A model generated the notes under the pieces. The model was given only the letters and a program-made list of their open reading frames with translations. It was not told the DNA's origin and made no database searches. The position numbers and the translations under genes were made by a program. Below are positions 45,969 to 53,370 of a DNA stretch of 53,370 nucleotides, one piece after another. The stretch is taken from the NCBI GenBank assembly GCA_038228695.1, contig JBBRPA010000024.1, positions 1 through 53,370 of the forward strand. The letters are read 5' to 3'. This stretch comes from DASVRZ01 sp038228695 (GTDB lineage Bacteria; Verrucomicrobiota; Verrucomicrobiia; Chthoniobacterales; DASVRZ01). Numbering within the stretch: the stretch's first letter is position 1; every line of letters starts with the position of its first letter.

Positions 45969-48055
45969 GACCTCTGCTTTTTTCCTGTCTTCTAGCAGCA
46001 TTCCCTGCGGCCCGGATCCAGGCCGAAGAAATTCGACCCACACCAGCTGTGGCCACGGAAGCCAATGCTAAGTTCGCTGCGGCTCCGCGGGTTTCCGAGC
46101 CCGTTCGGTCATCCTCCGTGCGAGTCGTTTTTTCTGGTAACAAAAGTGTCTCCGAAAAAGATCTTCGTGAGGCAAGCACTGAGATTTTTCGGAACATCGA
46201 AGAGCAAGGTCTTTCTGCACCGCACGCGGATGACGCAGCGTTTTACGTCGAGGTCTATTATCGGCGACACGGCTATACTTTTGCCATCGTGAACTGGCGG
46301 ATTTTGGCCAATAACACGCTCCAACTCGACATTGATGAAGGTCCATTGACTAACATTGGGGGCATCACCTACGAAGGGGATTATTATCACACCGAGGCGA
46401 CATTGAATGACTTTCTACTCGGCACCACACGAGAGCGCTTATCAAAGTTTGCCCGAGTCCTCCCTTATGTGGAGCAGGACATCGAAACGGGCACAGCGCG
46501 CTTGATTGCGTTTTATGAGTCGGAGGGTTATCGCGATGCCACGGTGGTGCCGTGGCCGATCGAATACACCTCCGATCTGAGCGTTGCCCGCCTCGGGTTT
46601 TCAATCACCCCGGGGCTGCAATATTGGTTTGGTAAAGTTAGAATTCTCGGCGCGGCACCCTCGCTGGAGACTAGCATTCGGGCGCAGATTGCCGACGGTC
46701 TTAAAGTTCCCGCCAGCTTGCTCGGAATCGAATCTCTCGAGAGTGAGATCGAGCTAAGCTTGAAAACTGCTGGATATTACAAAGCGAAGGTGGCCCTGCA
46801 AACGGTCGCCTACGATCAAGTCAATGGTCTGGTCGATCTGGACGTTATGGTGAGCAGCGGTTCACAGTATTTTTATGACGGGATCACGGTGACGGGAACC
46901 GACCGACTCAACCCGGCGTTCCTGCCCGCTCGGTTTTCGAGCCTGACGGGCACGGCCTACAATCCCGCCCATCAGGATGAGATCTACCGAGAAATGATTT
47001 CCTCCGGTCTGTTCCGTGAGCTGAAAATCAAGGAGACAGTTTTGGAGGACAACCGGATTCACCTCGATCTGAAAGTTGTCGAAAGCCCCGCTAAGGAATT
47101 TGGACTTTACGCCGGCTACGGAACCTACGAGGGCGGCTTCATCGGAACCAGTTATCAGGACCGGAACCTCCTTGGCAGCGGGCGTCCGCTCCTCACCTCA
47201 CTGGAAACCTCACAACGCGGAATCACGGGCAACGTGGAATTCATCGATCCGTGGTTTTTCGGCCGCGGTAACGAGGCGCGGTTGAAGGTGTTCTCCCAGT
47301 CGATCGACAATGACGGATACTCCATCCTTGACCTTGGCGTGCGAGCCGAGGTGAGTCGAAAATTCTCCAAATTCTTCAAGGGCTCAGTCTATGCGTCTTT
47401 CAATACCGCCAAAGCCGACGCGCTCGAGATCGATGACCTGACGCTGCTCGGACCTCTCAATTACGAAACGCTAACCGCGGGTCTGACGGCCACTTATGAT
47501 CTGCGAAACAATCCACTCTCTCCCAACGAAGGCTGGGTAGTCGATGGAGCGATCGGTTACGAGCAAATTAGCTCTGGCGCTGGCGGATTGAGAGTATCGT
47601 TTCGCACTTCCTATTACCTACCAATCGGAAATGGATTGCTCGCGGTCGGAGCCCGGTCAGCCGCCTTCCTAACCTCGGGCGACGTCGCGACAGTTCCAAT
47701 CGACGAGCGCTATTTTAACGGCGGTGGCACGACGGTGAGGAGTTTCGACGAACGCCAACTGGGACCACTCTATCTCGAACGCTATCCCCTCGGTGGCCTT
47801 TCACGCACCATCCTCAATGCCGAATTTATCCATCCAATTATTGGCGATCTCAAAGGCGCCGTCTTCATCGACGCGGGAAATGTTTCAGTCGAAGGTAATT
47901 TTTTCTCCACCTCCGATTTTCGCTACGCCTACGGTATTGGCCTGCGCTACACCCTTCCGGTTGGTCCTATCCGGCTCGACTATGGCATCAATCCCGATCC
48001 TCAACCGGGCGAGTCTTCCGGTGCATTTCATTTCAGCTTTGGCGTCGCTTTCTAA
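45965..48055 (+). CDS. tamA: Omp85 family outer-membrane protein (TamA/BamA-like)
   Basis: A 696-residue outer-membrane protein. After a signal peptide (LLFSCLLAAFPAARIQA) come POTRA domains to about residue 370 (RVVFSGNKSVSEKDLREAS, FAIVNWRILANNTLQLDIDEG, FYDGITVTGTDRLNPAFLP). The 16-strand barrel from about 380 contains the VRSFDERQLG motif of the Omp85 lid loop and ends with FHFSFGVAF, terminal Phe. The position next to tamB makes TamA likelier than BamA, and the overlap implies translational coupling. It inserts proteins or lipids in the outer membrane. Confidence 0.92.
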   Translation: MRPLLFSCLLAAFPAARIQAEEIRPTPAVATEANAKFAAAPRVSEPVRSSSVRVVFSGNKSVSEKDLREASTEIFRNIEEQGLSAPHADDAAFYVEVYYRRHGYTFAIVNWRILANNTLQLDIDEGPLTNIGGITYEGDYYHTEATLNDFLLGTTRERLSKFARVLPYVEQDIETGTARLIAFYESEGYRDATVVPWPIEYTSDLSVARLGFSITPGLQYWFGKVRILGAAPSLETSIRAQIADGLKVPASLLGIESLESEIELSLKTAGYYKAKVALQTVAYDQVNGLVDLDVMVSSGSQYFYDGITVTGTDRLNPAFLPARFSSLTGTAYNPAHQDEIYREMISSGLFRELKIKETVLEDNRIHLDLKVVESPAKEFGLYAGYGTYEGGFIGTSYQDRNLLGSGRPLLTSLETSQRGITGNVEFIDPWFFGRGNEARLKVFSQSIDNDGYSILDLGVRAEVSRKFSKFFKGSVYASFNTAKADALEIDDLTLLGPLNYETLTAGLTATYDLRNNPLSPNEGWVVDGAIGYEQISSGAGGLRVSFRTSYYLPIGNGLLAVGARSAAFLTSGDVATVPIDERYFNGGGTTVRSFDERQLGPLYLERYPLGGLSRTILNAEFIHPIIGDLKGAVFIDAGNVSVEGNFFSTSDFRYAYGIGLRYTLPVGPIRLDYGINPDPQPGESSGAFHFSFGVAF

Positions 48056-48061
48056 CTGTCG

Positions 48062-49111
48062 ATGACGACCGACACGCTTTTTTTGCGAGCCGGCGACTCC
48101 CCGGTGTTAGCGCTCGCCCCCATGCAGGACGTGACCGATCTGCCCTTCTGGAAATTGATGACCGGCTACGGTGGCGCCGATCTCTACTACACCGAATATT
48201 TTCGAGTTTATCCAAACTCGCATCTCGAAGCCCATATCAAACGCTCGGTTACGGAGAATCCCACTGGACGCCCAGTCATTGCGCAGATGATCGGAAACGA
48301 CATCCCGTCGTTGGTAAAAACTGCCCGGCTCCTTCAGGAACTGCCCGTGGTCGCGATCGATCTGAATCTTGGCTGTCCCGCGCCGGTGGTTTATCGCAAA
48401 TGCGCAGGCGGAGGCCTGCTGCGCGATCTTGAAAAAATCGACGCCATCCTGGGAGCATTGCGCGACGCCGTCACCGTCCGGTTCACCGTGAAGACACGAG
48501 TGGGCTTCGACGACCCGGGGACGTTTGAAAGTTTACTGCCGATTCTTGCAAAACACTCACTCGACCTTCTAACCGTCCACGGTCGCACCGTAAAAGAAAT
48601 GTATTGGTCGGCGGTGCGCTACGATTTCATCGCCCGGGCCGCATCGGTCATGCCGTGCCCGGTTCTAGCCAACGGAAATGTGAGCACTGCGGAGCACGCC
48701 CTCGAGGTTTGGCGCGAGACTGGCAGCCGCGGACTAATGCTTGGTCGCGGCGCCATTCGCAACCCGTGGATTTTCCGGCAGATCCGCGAAACCCATGCGG
48801 GCGCTCCTATCTTCTGCCCGCAAGGTCGGGACGTTCTCGACTACATCGGGGCACTTTACGACGCCGTTTGCGCCCCAGATATTCGCGAAGCGGCGCAGGT
48901 GCAGAAAATGAAAAAATACTTGAACTTCATCGGCGCCGGCGTGGAACCGACGGGCCAGTTTCTCCATCAAATCCGTCGCTGTCAGACGCGTGCAGATTTC
49001 TTCGCCATCTGCCGGACTTTTCTGGATCACACCGATCCTCTGCCCCTCGTGCCCTTCCCAGAAAACCGCGAGTTAAACCCGAGCAGCGCCCCTCCGGTGG
49101 TCTGCGGTTAA
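48062..49111 (+). CDS. dus: tRNA-dihydrouridine synthase
   Basis: A 349-residue FMN enzyme of the Dus family. Motifs include LALAPMQDVTDLPFW, VAIDLNLGCPAP, the catalytic Cys in YRKCAGGGLLRD, FTVKTRVGFDD, LTVHGRTVKEMY and LMLGRGAIRNPWIF. It reduces uridines in the tRNA D loop with NADPH. It starts 6 bases after tamA, so the tamB-tamA-dus order may be one transcript. Which subgroup (A, B or C) is not clear. Confidence 0.93.
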   Translation: MTTDTLFLRAGDSPVLALAPMQDVTDLPFWKLMTGYGGADLYYTEYFRVYPNSHLEAHIKRSVTENPTGRPVIAQMIGNDIPSLVKTARLLQELPVVAIDLNLGCPAPVVYRKCAGGGLLRDLEKIDAILGALRDAVTVRFTVKTRVGFDDPGTFESLLPILAKHSLDLLTVHGRTVKEMYWSAVRYDFIARAASVMPCPVLANGNVSTAEHALEVWRETGSRGLMLGRGAIRNPWIFRQIRETHAGAPIFCPQGRDVLDYIGALYDAVCAPDIREAAQVQKMKKYLNFIGAGVEPTGQFLHQIRRCQTRADFFAICRTFLDHTDPLPLVPFPENRELNPSSAPPVVCG

Positions 49112-49136
49112 CACACTTTCCGACAAAGCGATCGTA

Positions 49137-49457
49137 TTACAGCCCGCATGAGAGATGCGCAGAGTGTCGCGCAAACGCTTCAGCGAGGAGTGGTGGCAAT
49201 TGAAAACGACCGGCGACGACTCCGGTTACGGTGAGGTCTTCGTCGAGTTCTTCCCAGCGGAGGGCGGAGCCGTTGAGTTCGATCTGCACGCAGGCGAGTT
49301 GTTCGTTGCTGGCTTGGAAGAGGATGCGAGAGCGGTCTGCGGGGAAGCCAACGATGCGGCCATCGTGGAGTTCCAGATAGATGGTGCGGTCCTCAGTCCA
49401 GACGCGGAGGGCGACGGGTTCGGTGATTTGGATAGAGGCAGCGAGTGTCGTAGACAT
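49137..49457 (-). CDS. DUF2442 family protein
   Basis: A 106-residue protein of the DUF2442 type: VALRVWTEDRTIYLELHDGRIVGFPADRSRIL, then the strand LNGSALRWEELDEDLTVTGVVAG. DUF2442 proteins often lie next to toxin-antitoxin genes and are proposed accessory or antitoxin-like, without an established role. It follows HicA by 18 bases on the same strand, so hicB-hicA-DUF2442 looks like one operon. Its first bases resemble those of the mini-ORF at 50416. Confidence 0.8.
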   Translation of the reverse strand: MSTTLAASIQITEPVALRVWTEDRTIYLELHDGRIVGFPADRSRILFQASNEQLACVQIELNGSALRWEELDEDLTVTGVVAGRFQLPPLLAEAFARHSAHLSCGL

Positions 49458-49475
49458 TTCTGAGAGGTGTTAGGA

Positions 49476-49682
49476 CTACAACTCACGAAACTCTGCTTCA
49501 TCCAACTCAGCTTGTTTCAAGATCGAGCGGAAGGTTCCGTTTGGCACGTCTCCCGTGTGCATCGGTAGATAAGTTTGTCGGCCATCGGAATGTTTTAAGA
49601 CCACATGCGAACCACTCTGCCGTCGAATCTGGAAGCCGGCTTTCTGTAAACGCCGCAAGACCTCTTTCGATTTATAGGGCAT
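49476..49682 (-). CDS. hicA: HicA-like mRNA interferase toxin
   Basis: A 68-residue protein starting at the ATG at 49682 (MPYKSKEVLRRLQKAGFQIR), the double-stranded-RNA-binding-domain fold of HicA. It carries the catalytic His in GSHVVLKHSDGR and the closing VPNGTFRSILKQAEL. The start shares one base with the HicB stop (TGATG), so the pair is coupled. HicA cleaves mRNA. The frame runs on upstream but that part is inside hicB. Confidence 0.92.
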   Translation of the reverse strand: MPYKSKEVLRRLQKAGFQIRRQSGSHVVLKHSDGRQTYLPMHTGDVPNGTFRSILKQAELDEAEFREL

Positions 49683-49909
49683 CAGTTGACCTCTACTGTG
49701 GCGAGGATGGATTCCTTGGGCGATTGGGGTTTCGCGCCCCCGGCCCGTAATTCTTCCAACCACAGAACGATCAAATCTCTGGCCGCAGCGAGAGCTCCCT
49801 CGATACCGGCTCCGTGCGTGGTGAGGCCCAATGTTGGCACATGGGCGTAATAGCAACCGGGCATTTGTTCAGACTCCTCCACAGGTTCGATCACGACGCT
49901 GTAATTCAT
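49682..49909 (-). CDS. hicB: HicB-like antitoxin
   Basis: A 75-residue short HicB: NYSVVIEPVEESEQMPGCYYAHVPTL, then GAGIEGALAAARDLIVLWLEEL. It has the partial RNase-H-like fold of the family and neutralises HicA. There is no obvious C-terminal DNA-binding helix-turn-helix or RHH domain, so autoregulation may need HicA. It precedes hicA in the order seen in many short HicBA pairs. Confidence 0.9.
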   Translation of the reverse strand: MNYSVVIEPVEESEQMPGCYYAHVPTLGLTTHGAGIEGALAAARDLIVLWLEELRAGGAKPQSPKESILATVEVN

Positions 49910-50415
49910 GAAAAACAGGTTACGTCCTAAATGCGGACTGTCGAGTTTGAAAGAGGCAAAGAGGTTATCCCGCCCTTTCAGGGCTGATGATGTTTTCTAC
50001 GAGGAACCCAGGGCGTTGCCCTGGGCTAGCGTGTTATTGAGCCTTTGGCCCGCAGAGACAGACGCGTCCCTCGTCCGCCCCGTTTCCTCAAATCCGACAA
50101 CCGCCAATCCAACCGCCCAGAGGCAGTGCAACTGCCAAGACAAGTGCGTAAGAGGAGGAGGGCGACCTAACCGAGGCGATGGGGGTTATCCCGCCCTTTC
50201 AGCGTCCTCGTTCCCAAGTGGCACTTCCGTGTCCTCGTTCCCAAGTTGCACTTGGGAATGCCTTGTCCCCGTAGCTTTGCTACTTCGGCGCGATCAGCCA
50301 TCACGCGTCCTCAAAACTCCCAACGGCTGACTGCCAACCTCGTCGCCCAGAGGCAGTGCACCTGCCAAGACAAGTGCGTTCCCAAGTGCAACTTGGGAAC
50401 GAGGGGAAAATTGGC
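49910..50415. repeat. Composite cluster of palindromic and direct repeats
   Basis: No gene seen in 506 bases, but several repeat units. GGTTATCCCGCCCTTTCAG occurs at 49963-49981 and again at 50184-50202. The palindrome CCCAGGGC-GTT-GCCCTGGG lies at 50007-50025. A 33-base unit starting CCCAGAGGCAGTGCA lies at 50116-50148 and 50346-50378 with one mismatch, and itself holds the hairpin GGCAGT/ACTGCC. TTCCCAAG-5 nt-CTTGGGAA forms palindromes at 50238-50258 and 50377-50401, with a partial copy at 50211-50226. The pattern suggests REP-type or MITE-like elements rather than a CRISPR: no regular spacers. Confidence 0.7.
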
Positions 50416-50511
50416 TTACTGGCAGCTTTCGCAGGTGCCGCCGTCACGCATGGCTTCTAGGCTACAGGCTAGCTTTTCGGTTTCGGTGATCTGGATAGGT
50501 TCAGCGGACAT
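50416..50511 (-). CDS. 31-codon ORF duplicating the NrdA C-terminal tail
   Basis: Reads ATG (50511) to TAA (50416). The last 23 codons match the end of nrdA (51083-51151) with 6 of 69 bases different, giving three amino-acid changes; the in-frame stop is TAA here and TAG in nrdA. The redox-active C-terminal CESCQ and the upstream Cys in KLACS are intact. The first eight residues (MSAEPIQI) do not come from nrdA. It lies 12 bases after the DUF2283 gene without a clear Shine-Dalgarno, so it could be translated by coupling. Whether it is expressed is unknown; it may be a remnant from an insertion. Confidence 0.6.
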   Translation of the reverse strand: MSAEPIQITETEKLACSLEAMRDGGTCESCQ

Positions 50512-50523
50512 GTAAGACGTTGG

Positions 50524-50853
50524 TTATACCGTCTGCAAATTGGCTGAGATGTAGCGGGTGCGATCCAAGACGGATTCGTTGGTTTGCACGGGAACGAGTT
50601 TGATGAGTTCGCGGATGCTGAATTCCTGCTGGCCGACGATCTCGATGCCAACTACTTCGCCGTTGCCGTCGAAGTCGAGCATGACCAAGCCGTGGCCAGA
50701 TGCGTAGGGTTCGGTTCGGGTGACTAGGGTATTCCGCAACCGGATGTAGGCGGCGGTGGCTTCGGTATCAATCTCTACGACCGGTGGTTCGGTGATCGGG
50801 ATGATAAAGCCGTGAAGTTCAGTTCCAATATCCTGTGATGATCCAGCATTCAT
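50524..50853 (-). CDS. DUF2283 family protein
   Basis: A 109-residue protein with the DUF2283 core VEIDTEATAAYIRLRN...GHGLVMLDFDGNGEVVGIEIVGQQEF. This family is often the antitoxin-like partner of DUF4258. It overlaps the upstream DUF4258 gene by 35 bases, so the two are coupled. There is no internal Met that would shorten it before the domain. No function is established; the toxin-antitoxin reading is inferred. Confidence 0.78.
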   Translation of the reverse strand: MNAGSSQDIGTELHGFIIPITEPPVVEIDTEATAAYIRLRNTLVTRTEPYASGHGLVMLDFDGNGEVVGIEIVGQQEFSIRELIKLVPVQTNESVLDRTRYISANLQTV

Positions 50854-51061
50854 GATTTTTAGTTTCAGCGACGATGGTTAGAATTTTACCGGAGAACTCA
50901 CGAAAGAACAACCAGATCATTCCTCCGTGGTTGCCGCGCCGTGGTGGTGTTTTGAGAACTGACTTGGGCGAACTGACGGTTTCAATGGCTTGGTCGAGGG
51001 TGAAGTGACGCTCGATTGCGCGTTTTGCCACATGGACTGTGTCGTGAAACTCGTAGTCCAT
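50819..51061 (-). CDS. DUF4258 family protein (possible toxin)
   Basis: An 80-residue protein of the DUF4258 type: HVAKRAIERHFTLDQAIETVSSP, then MIWLFFREFSGKILTIVAETKNHECWIITGYW. The fold is related to RelE-like or BrnT-like toxins, and the partner DUF2283 is the usual antitoxin-like neighbour. It starts 18 bases after the nrdA stop codon, on the same strand, so it may share the nrdA transcript. Toxicity is not shown. Confidence 0.75.
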   Translation of the reverse strand: MDYEFHDTVHVAKRAIERHFTLDQAIETVSSPKSVLKTPPRRGNHGGMIWLFFREFSGKILTIVAETKNHECWIITGYWN

Positions 51062-51079
51062 GTGGATTTATTTTCAGAA

Positions 51080-53370
51080 CTACTGGCAGCTTTCGCAGGT
51101 GCCGCCGGTGCGCATGGCTTCTATGCTGCAGGCTAGCTTTTCGGATTCGGTGGCTTCTACTTTGGCAGCGACTGCGGTGGCGGGTCGGCGGTCCCGGCTG
51201 GCGCTGTCGATGGTGCTTTTGTTGAGCGTGCGCAAGTAGTAGGTGGTTTTTAGGCCGCGTTCCCAGGCTTCGCGATACATGAAGCTGGCGGCGCGGGCGT
51301 CAGGTTCGGCGAGCCAGAGGTTGGTGCTCTGGGCTTGGTCGATCCATTTTTGACGGACGGCGGCGGATTGTAAGATCCAGGTGGGGGCGATCTCGAAGCT
51401 GGTTTTGTAGAGTTCGCGAAGTTCGAGCGGGATGCGTTCGATGCCTTGGACGCTGCCGTCGAAGTATTTCAGGTCGGCGAGCATTTCTTCGTCCCAGAGG
51501 CCGAGGGCTTGGAGGTCGCGCAAGAGGTGGTCGTTGGTGCGGATGAATTCGCCGCTCAAGTTGCTCTTGGTGTGGATGTGTTTGTAGGTGGGCTCGATGC
51601 AGGGGGTGCAGCCGAGGATGTTCGAGATGGTGGCGGTGGGGGCGATGGCGAGGCAGTTGGAGTTGCGCATGCCTTGGGCACCGATTTTCGTGCGGAGGGT
51701 GTCCCAGTCGAGGCGGCTTTTGCGATCGACGAGGATGGGGGTGCCGCGTTCGCTTTCGAGGAGGTTCAGGGTGTCGAGGGGCATGAGGCCGCGGCTCCAC
51801 TTGGACCCGACGTAGCTGGGGTATTGTCCACGTTCGGCGGCGAGGTCGCTGGAACCTTCGTAGGCGTAGTAGGCGATGGCTTCGAGGGCTTCGTCGTTGA
51901 AATCGACGGCGGCAAGAGTGTCGAAGGCGATGCGTTTCTCGTAGAGGGCGTCTTGCATTCCCATGATGCCGAGGCCGACGGGGCGGTGGCGGTTGTTGGA
52001 GTTCGCAGCGGCTTCGACGGGGTAGAAGTTGATGTCGATGACGTTGTCCAACATGCGCATGAGGGTGCGGACGGTGGAGCGGAGTTTGTCGTGATCGAGC
52101 GATCCGTCTTCGCGCAAATGGGAGGCGAGGTTGACGCTGGCGAGGTTGCAGACGGCGACTTCGTCGTTGCTGGTGTTGAGCTCGATCTCAGTGCAGAGGT
52201 TCGAGTTGTGGATGACGCCGGCGTGGTCCTGCGGGTTGCGGACGTTGGCGGGGTCCTTCCAGGTCATCCAGGGGTGGCCGGTTTCGAAGAGCATTTCCAA
52301 CATGCGTTTCCAGAGGGCGAGGACGCGGACTTTGCGGCCCCAGAGTTTGCCTTGTTCGACGAGGCTTTCGTAATGTTCGTAGCGTTCCTCAAAGGCGCGA
52401 CCGTAGATTTCCGGGAGGTCGGAGACTTCATTGGTGCGGAAGAGGGTCCAGGTGGCATCTTTCGGGAGCTGCCCGTCGGAGATGGCTTTGAGGCGTTTCA
52501 TGAAGACATCGGGGATCCAATGTGCGGTGTTCATGTTGTGGGTGCGGCGGCGGTCGTCGCCGGTTTCTTTGCGGAGGTCGAGGAAGTCTTCGATGTCGGC
52601 GTGCCAGAGTTCGAGGTAGGAGCAGAGGGCGCCGGGGCGTTTACCGCCTTGGTTGACGGCGATGGCGATGTCGTTGGAGACTTTTAGGAAAGGGATGACG
52701 CCGGAGCTTTCGCCGTTGGTGCCGTGAATGTGCGCACCGCTGCCGCGAATGGCGGTCCAAGAGCAGCCGAGGCCGCCCGCCCATTTCGATAAATGGGAGA
52801 AGCGACGCCAGGTCTCGGTGATGTCTTCGATGCAGTCGCCGCAGTAGAGGAGGTAGCAACTGGAGAGCTGCGGATGGACGGTGCCAGCGTTGAAGAGGGT
52901 CGGGGTGGAGCTGCAGGCGCGGCGAGTTTTGTAGATGCCGTAGAATTCGACGGCGCGAGCTTCGCGGTCGTCTTCCTTGAGGGAAAGGCCCATGGCCACG
53001 CGGAGCCAGAAGATTTGCGGAGCTTCGAGGCGGCGTTTTTTGTTGGTGACGGTGTCGTGGGTATGGATCAAATAGCGGTCGTAAAGGGTCTGGATGCCGA
53101 TGAAGTCGAATTGGAGGTCGGCGAAGGGATCGAGGGATTCAGCGAGGCTACGGAGGTCGAATTCGGCGAGCCGCGGGTCGAGGCGGCGGAGTTCGATTCC
53201 GAGGGGGATGTAGGCGAGGAAGGCTTTGCGATGGGCTTCTTTGAGGGCTTGGAGGCCGTCGGAAACGTTCCATGGCAAGGTTTCTTCGTAGATGTAGGCG
53301 AGGAGGATGCGGGCGGCGAAGAAGCGAGCGTCGGCGTCGAGGTCGAGGAGCGATTTGGCGTTGAGGACGA
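51080..53370 (-). CDS. nrdA: Class I ribonucleotide reductase alpha subunit (5' end outside window)
   Basis: About 762 codons are present; the frame continues to the window edge (…FFAARILLAYIYEETLPWN), so the N-terminus is missing and the TTG at 53278 is not the start. Active-site residues are visible: the disulphide Cys in LSSCYL, NLCTEIEL with the radical Cys and Glu, CNLASVNL with the partner Cys, and TTYYLRTL with the Tyr pair of the radical-transfer path. The end CESCQ carries the redox shuttle cysteines. It reduces ribonucleotides to deoxyribonucleotides with an NrdB partner not in the window. A duplicate of the tail lies at 50416. Confidence 0.95.
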   Translation of the reverse strand, partial: VLNAKSLLDLDADARFFAARILLAYIYEETLPWNVSDGLQALKEAHRKAFLAYIPLGIELRRLDPRLAEFDLRSLAESLDPFADLQFDFIGIQTLYDRYLIHTHDTVTNKKRRLEAPQIFWLRVAMGLSLKEDDREARAVEFYGIYKTRRACSSTPTLFNAGTVHPQLSSCYLLYCGDCIEDITETWRRFSHLSKWAGGLGCSWTAIRGSGAHIHGTNGESSGVIPFLKVSNDIAIAVNQGGKRPGALCSYLELWHADIEDFLDLRKETGDDRRRTHNMNTAHWIPDVFMKRLKAISDGQLPKDATWTLFRTNEVSDLPEIYGRAFEERYEHYESLVEQGKLWGRKVRVLALWKRMLEMLFETGHPWMTWKDPANVRNPQDHAGVIHNSNLCTEIELNTSNDEVAVCNLASVNLASHLREDGSLDHDKLRSTVRTLMRMLDNVIDINFYPVEAAANSNNRHRPVGLGIMGMQDALYEKRIAFDTLAAVDFNDEALEAIAYYAYEGSSDLAAERGQYPSYVGSKWSRGLMPLDTLNLLESERGTPILVDRKSRLDWDTLRTKIGAQGMRNSNCLAIAPTATISNILGCTPCIEPTYKHIHTKSNLSGEFIRTNDHLLRDLQALGLWDEEMLADLKYFDGSVQGIERIPLELRELYKTSFEIAPTWILQSAAVRQKWIDQAQSTNLWLAEPDARAASFMYREAWERGLKTTYYLRTLNKSTIDSASRDRRPATAVAAKVEATESEKLACSIEAMRTGGTCESCQ

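Noticed and set aside
49910..50415. Possible CRISPR array
   Set aside because: Repeats are of several kinds, in direct and inverted form and irregularly spaced; no constant repeat with unique spacers of equal length and no cas genes.
51446..52687. 413-codon plus-strand frame rich in Val, Glu and Gly
   Set aside because: Antisense shadow of nrdA, whose minus-strand frame has all catalytic motifs.

Overview
The window is chromosomal DNA from a Gram-negative bacterium, most probably a member of the Verrucomicrobiota. No rRNA is present, so this rests on gene content: an Omp85/TamB pair, a PEP-CTERM protein, an autotransporter with autotransporter-associated beta-strand repeats, a PUR-type (DUF3276) protein, a fused SecD-SecF, and a secreted protein with an N-terminal module of the kind common in Verrucomicrobia and Planctomycetes. 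Most of the window is dense housekeeping sequence in short operons on both strands.

Layout. 1-2850: a long perfect hairpin, a VapBC-type toxin-antitoxin pair with a likely operator, a PhnA-like gene followed by a cold-shock/DUF1294 gene, and a DUF4256 gene. 2888-5049: a secreted glycoside hydrolase and a PAS/zinc-ribbon protein. 5102-8035 (minus): cyclophilin, guaA and a polysaccharide deacetylase as one operon. 8193-12179: a small unknown protein, a PIN-TRAM membrane protein overlapping a PUR protein tail to tail, trpS, and N-acetylglutamate synthase. 12293-17976: two divergent surface proteins, a CAP-domain protein with a roughly 79-residue Pro-Thr linker and a 1020-residue autotransporter. 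18031-24308: tsaD, the PEP-CTERM protein, a PreA-like flavoprotein without its ferredoxin domain, an ABC-F ATPase and 6-phosphogluconolactonase. 24314-29117: DinG-type helicase, a secreted protein, an orphan ABC-2 permease and an L,D-transpeptidase. 29197-32694: a tightly overlapping operon of CbiX chelatase, DR2241-type Fe-S protein, amidohydrolase and D,D-carboxypeptidase. 32751-36603: a sigma-54 response regulator, a GNAT enzyme, two tiny exported proteins and rpoN. 36618-41963: phosphopantetheinyl transferase, rpsU, secDF-yajC, initiator tRNA, acylphosphatase and a YihY-family protein. 42084-49111: tamB-tamA-dus operon. 49137-53370: an accessory island next to nrdA, which runs off the window's right edge.

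The most unusual observation is in that last region. Between two toxin-antitoxin-like pairs (DUF4258/DUF2283 and HicBA) lies a 31-codon ORF that duplicates the redox-active C-terminal tail of the ribonucleotide reductase alpha subunit encoded just upstream. It differs at about 6 of 69 bases and keeps the frame and every cysteine. It may be the remnant of an insertion into the 3' end of nrdA, or a small tail peptide kept by selection. The next intergenic space is a cluster of palindromic repeats. Other points of interest are a sigma-54 neighbourhood with a pair of unrecognised exported coiled-coil mini-proteins, the PreA-like enzyme lacking both its Fe-S domain and the expected active-site cysteine, an initiator tRNA with a changed anticodon-stem pair, and a GTTAGGA heptamer that looks over-represented.

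All calls come from reading the sequence and family knowledge; no searches were run.
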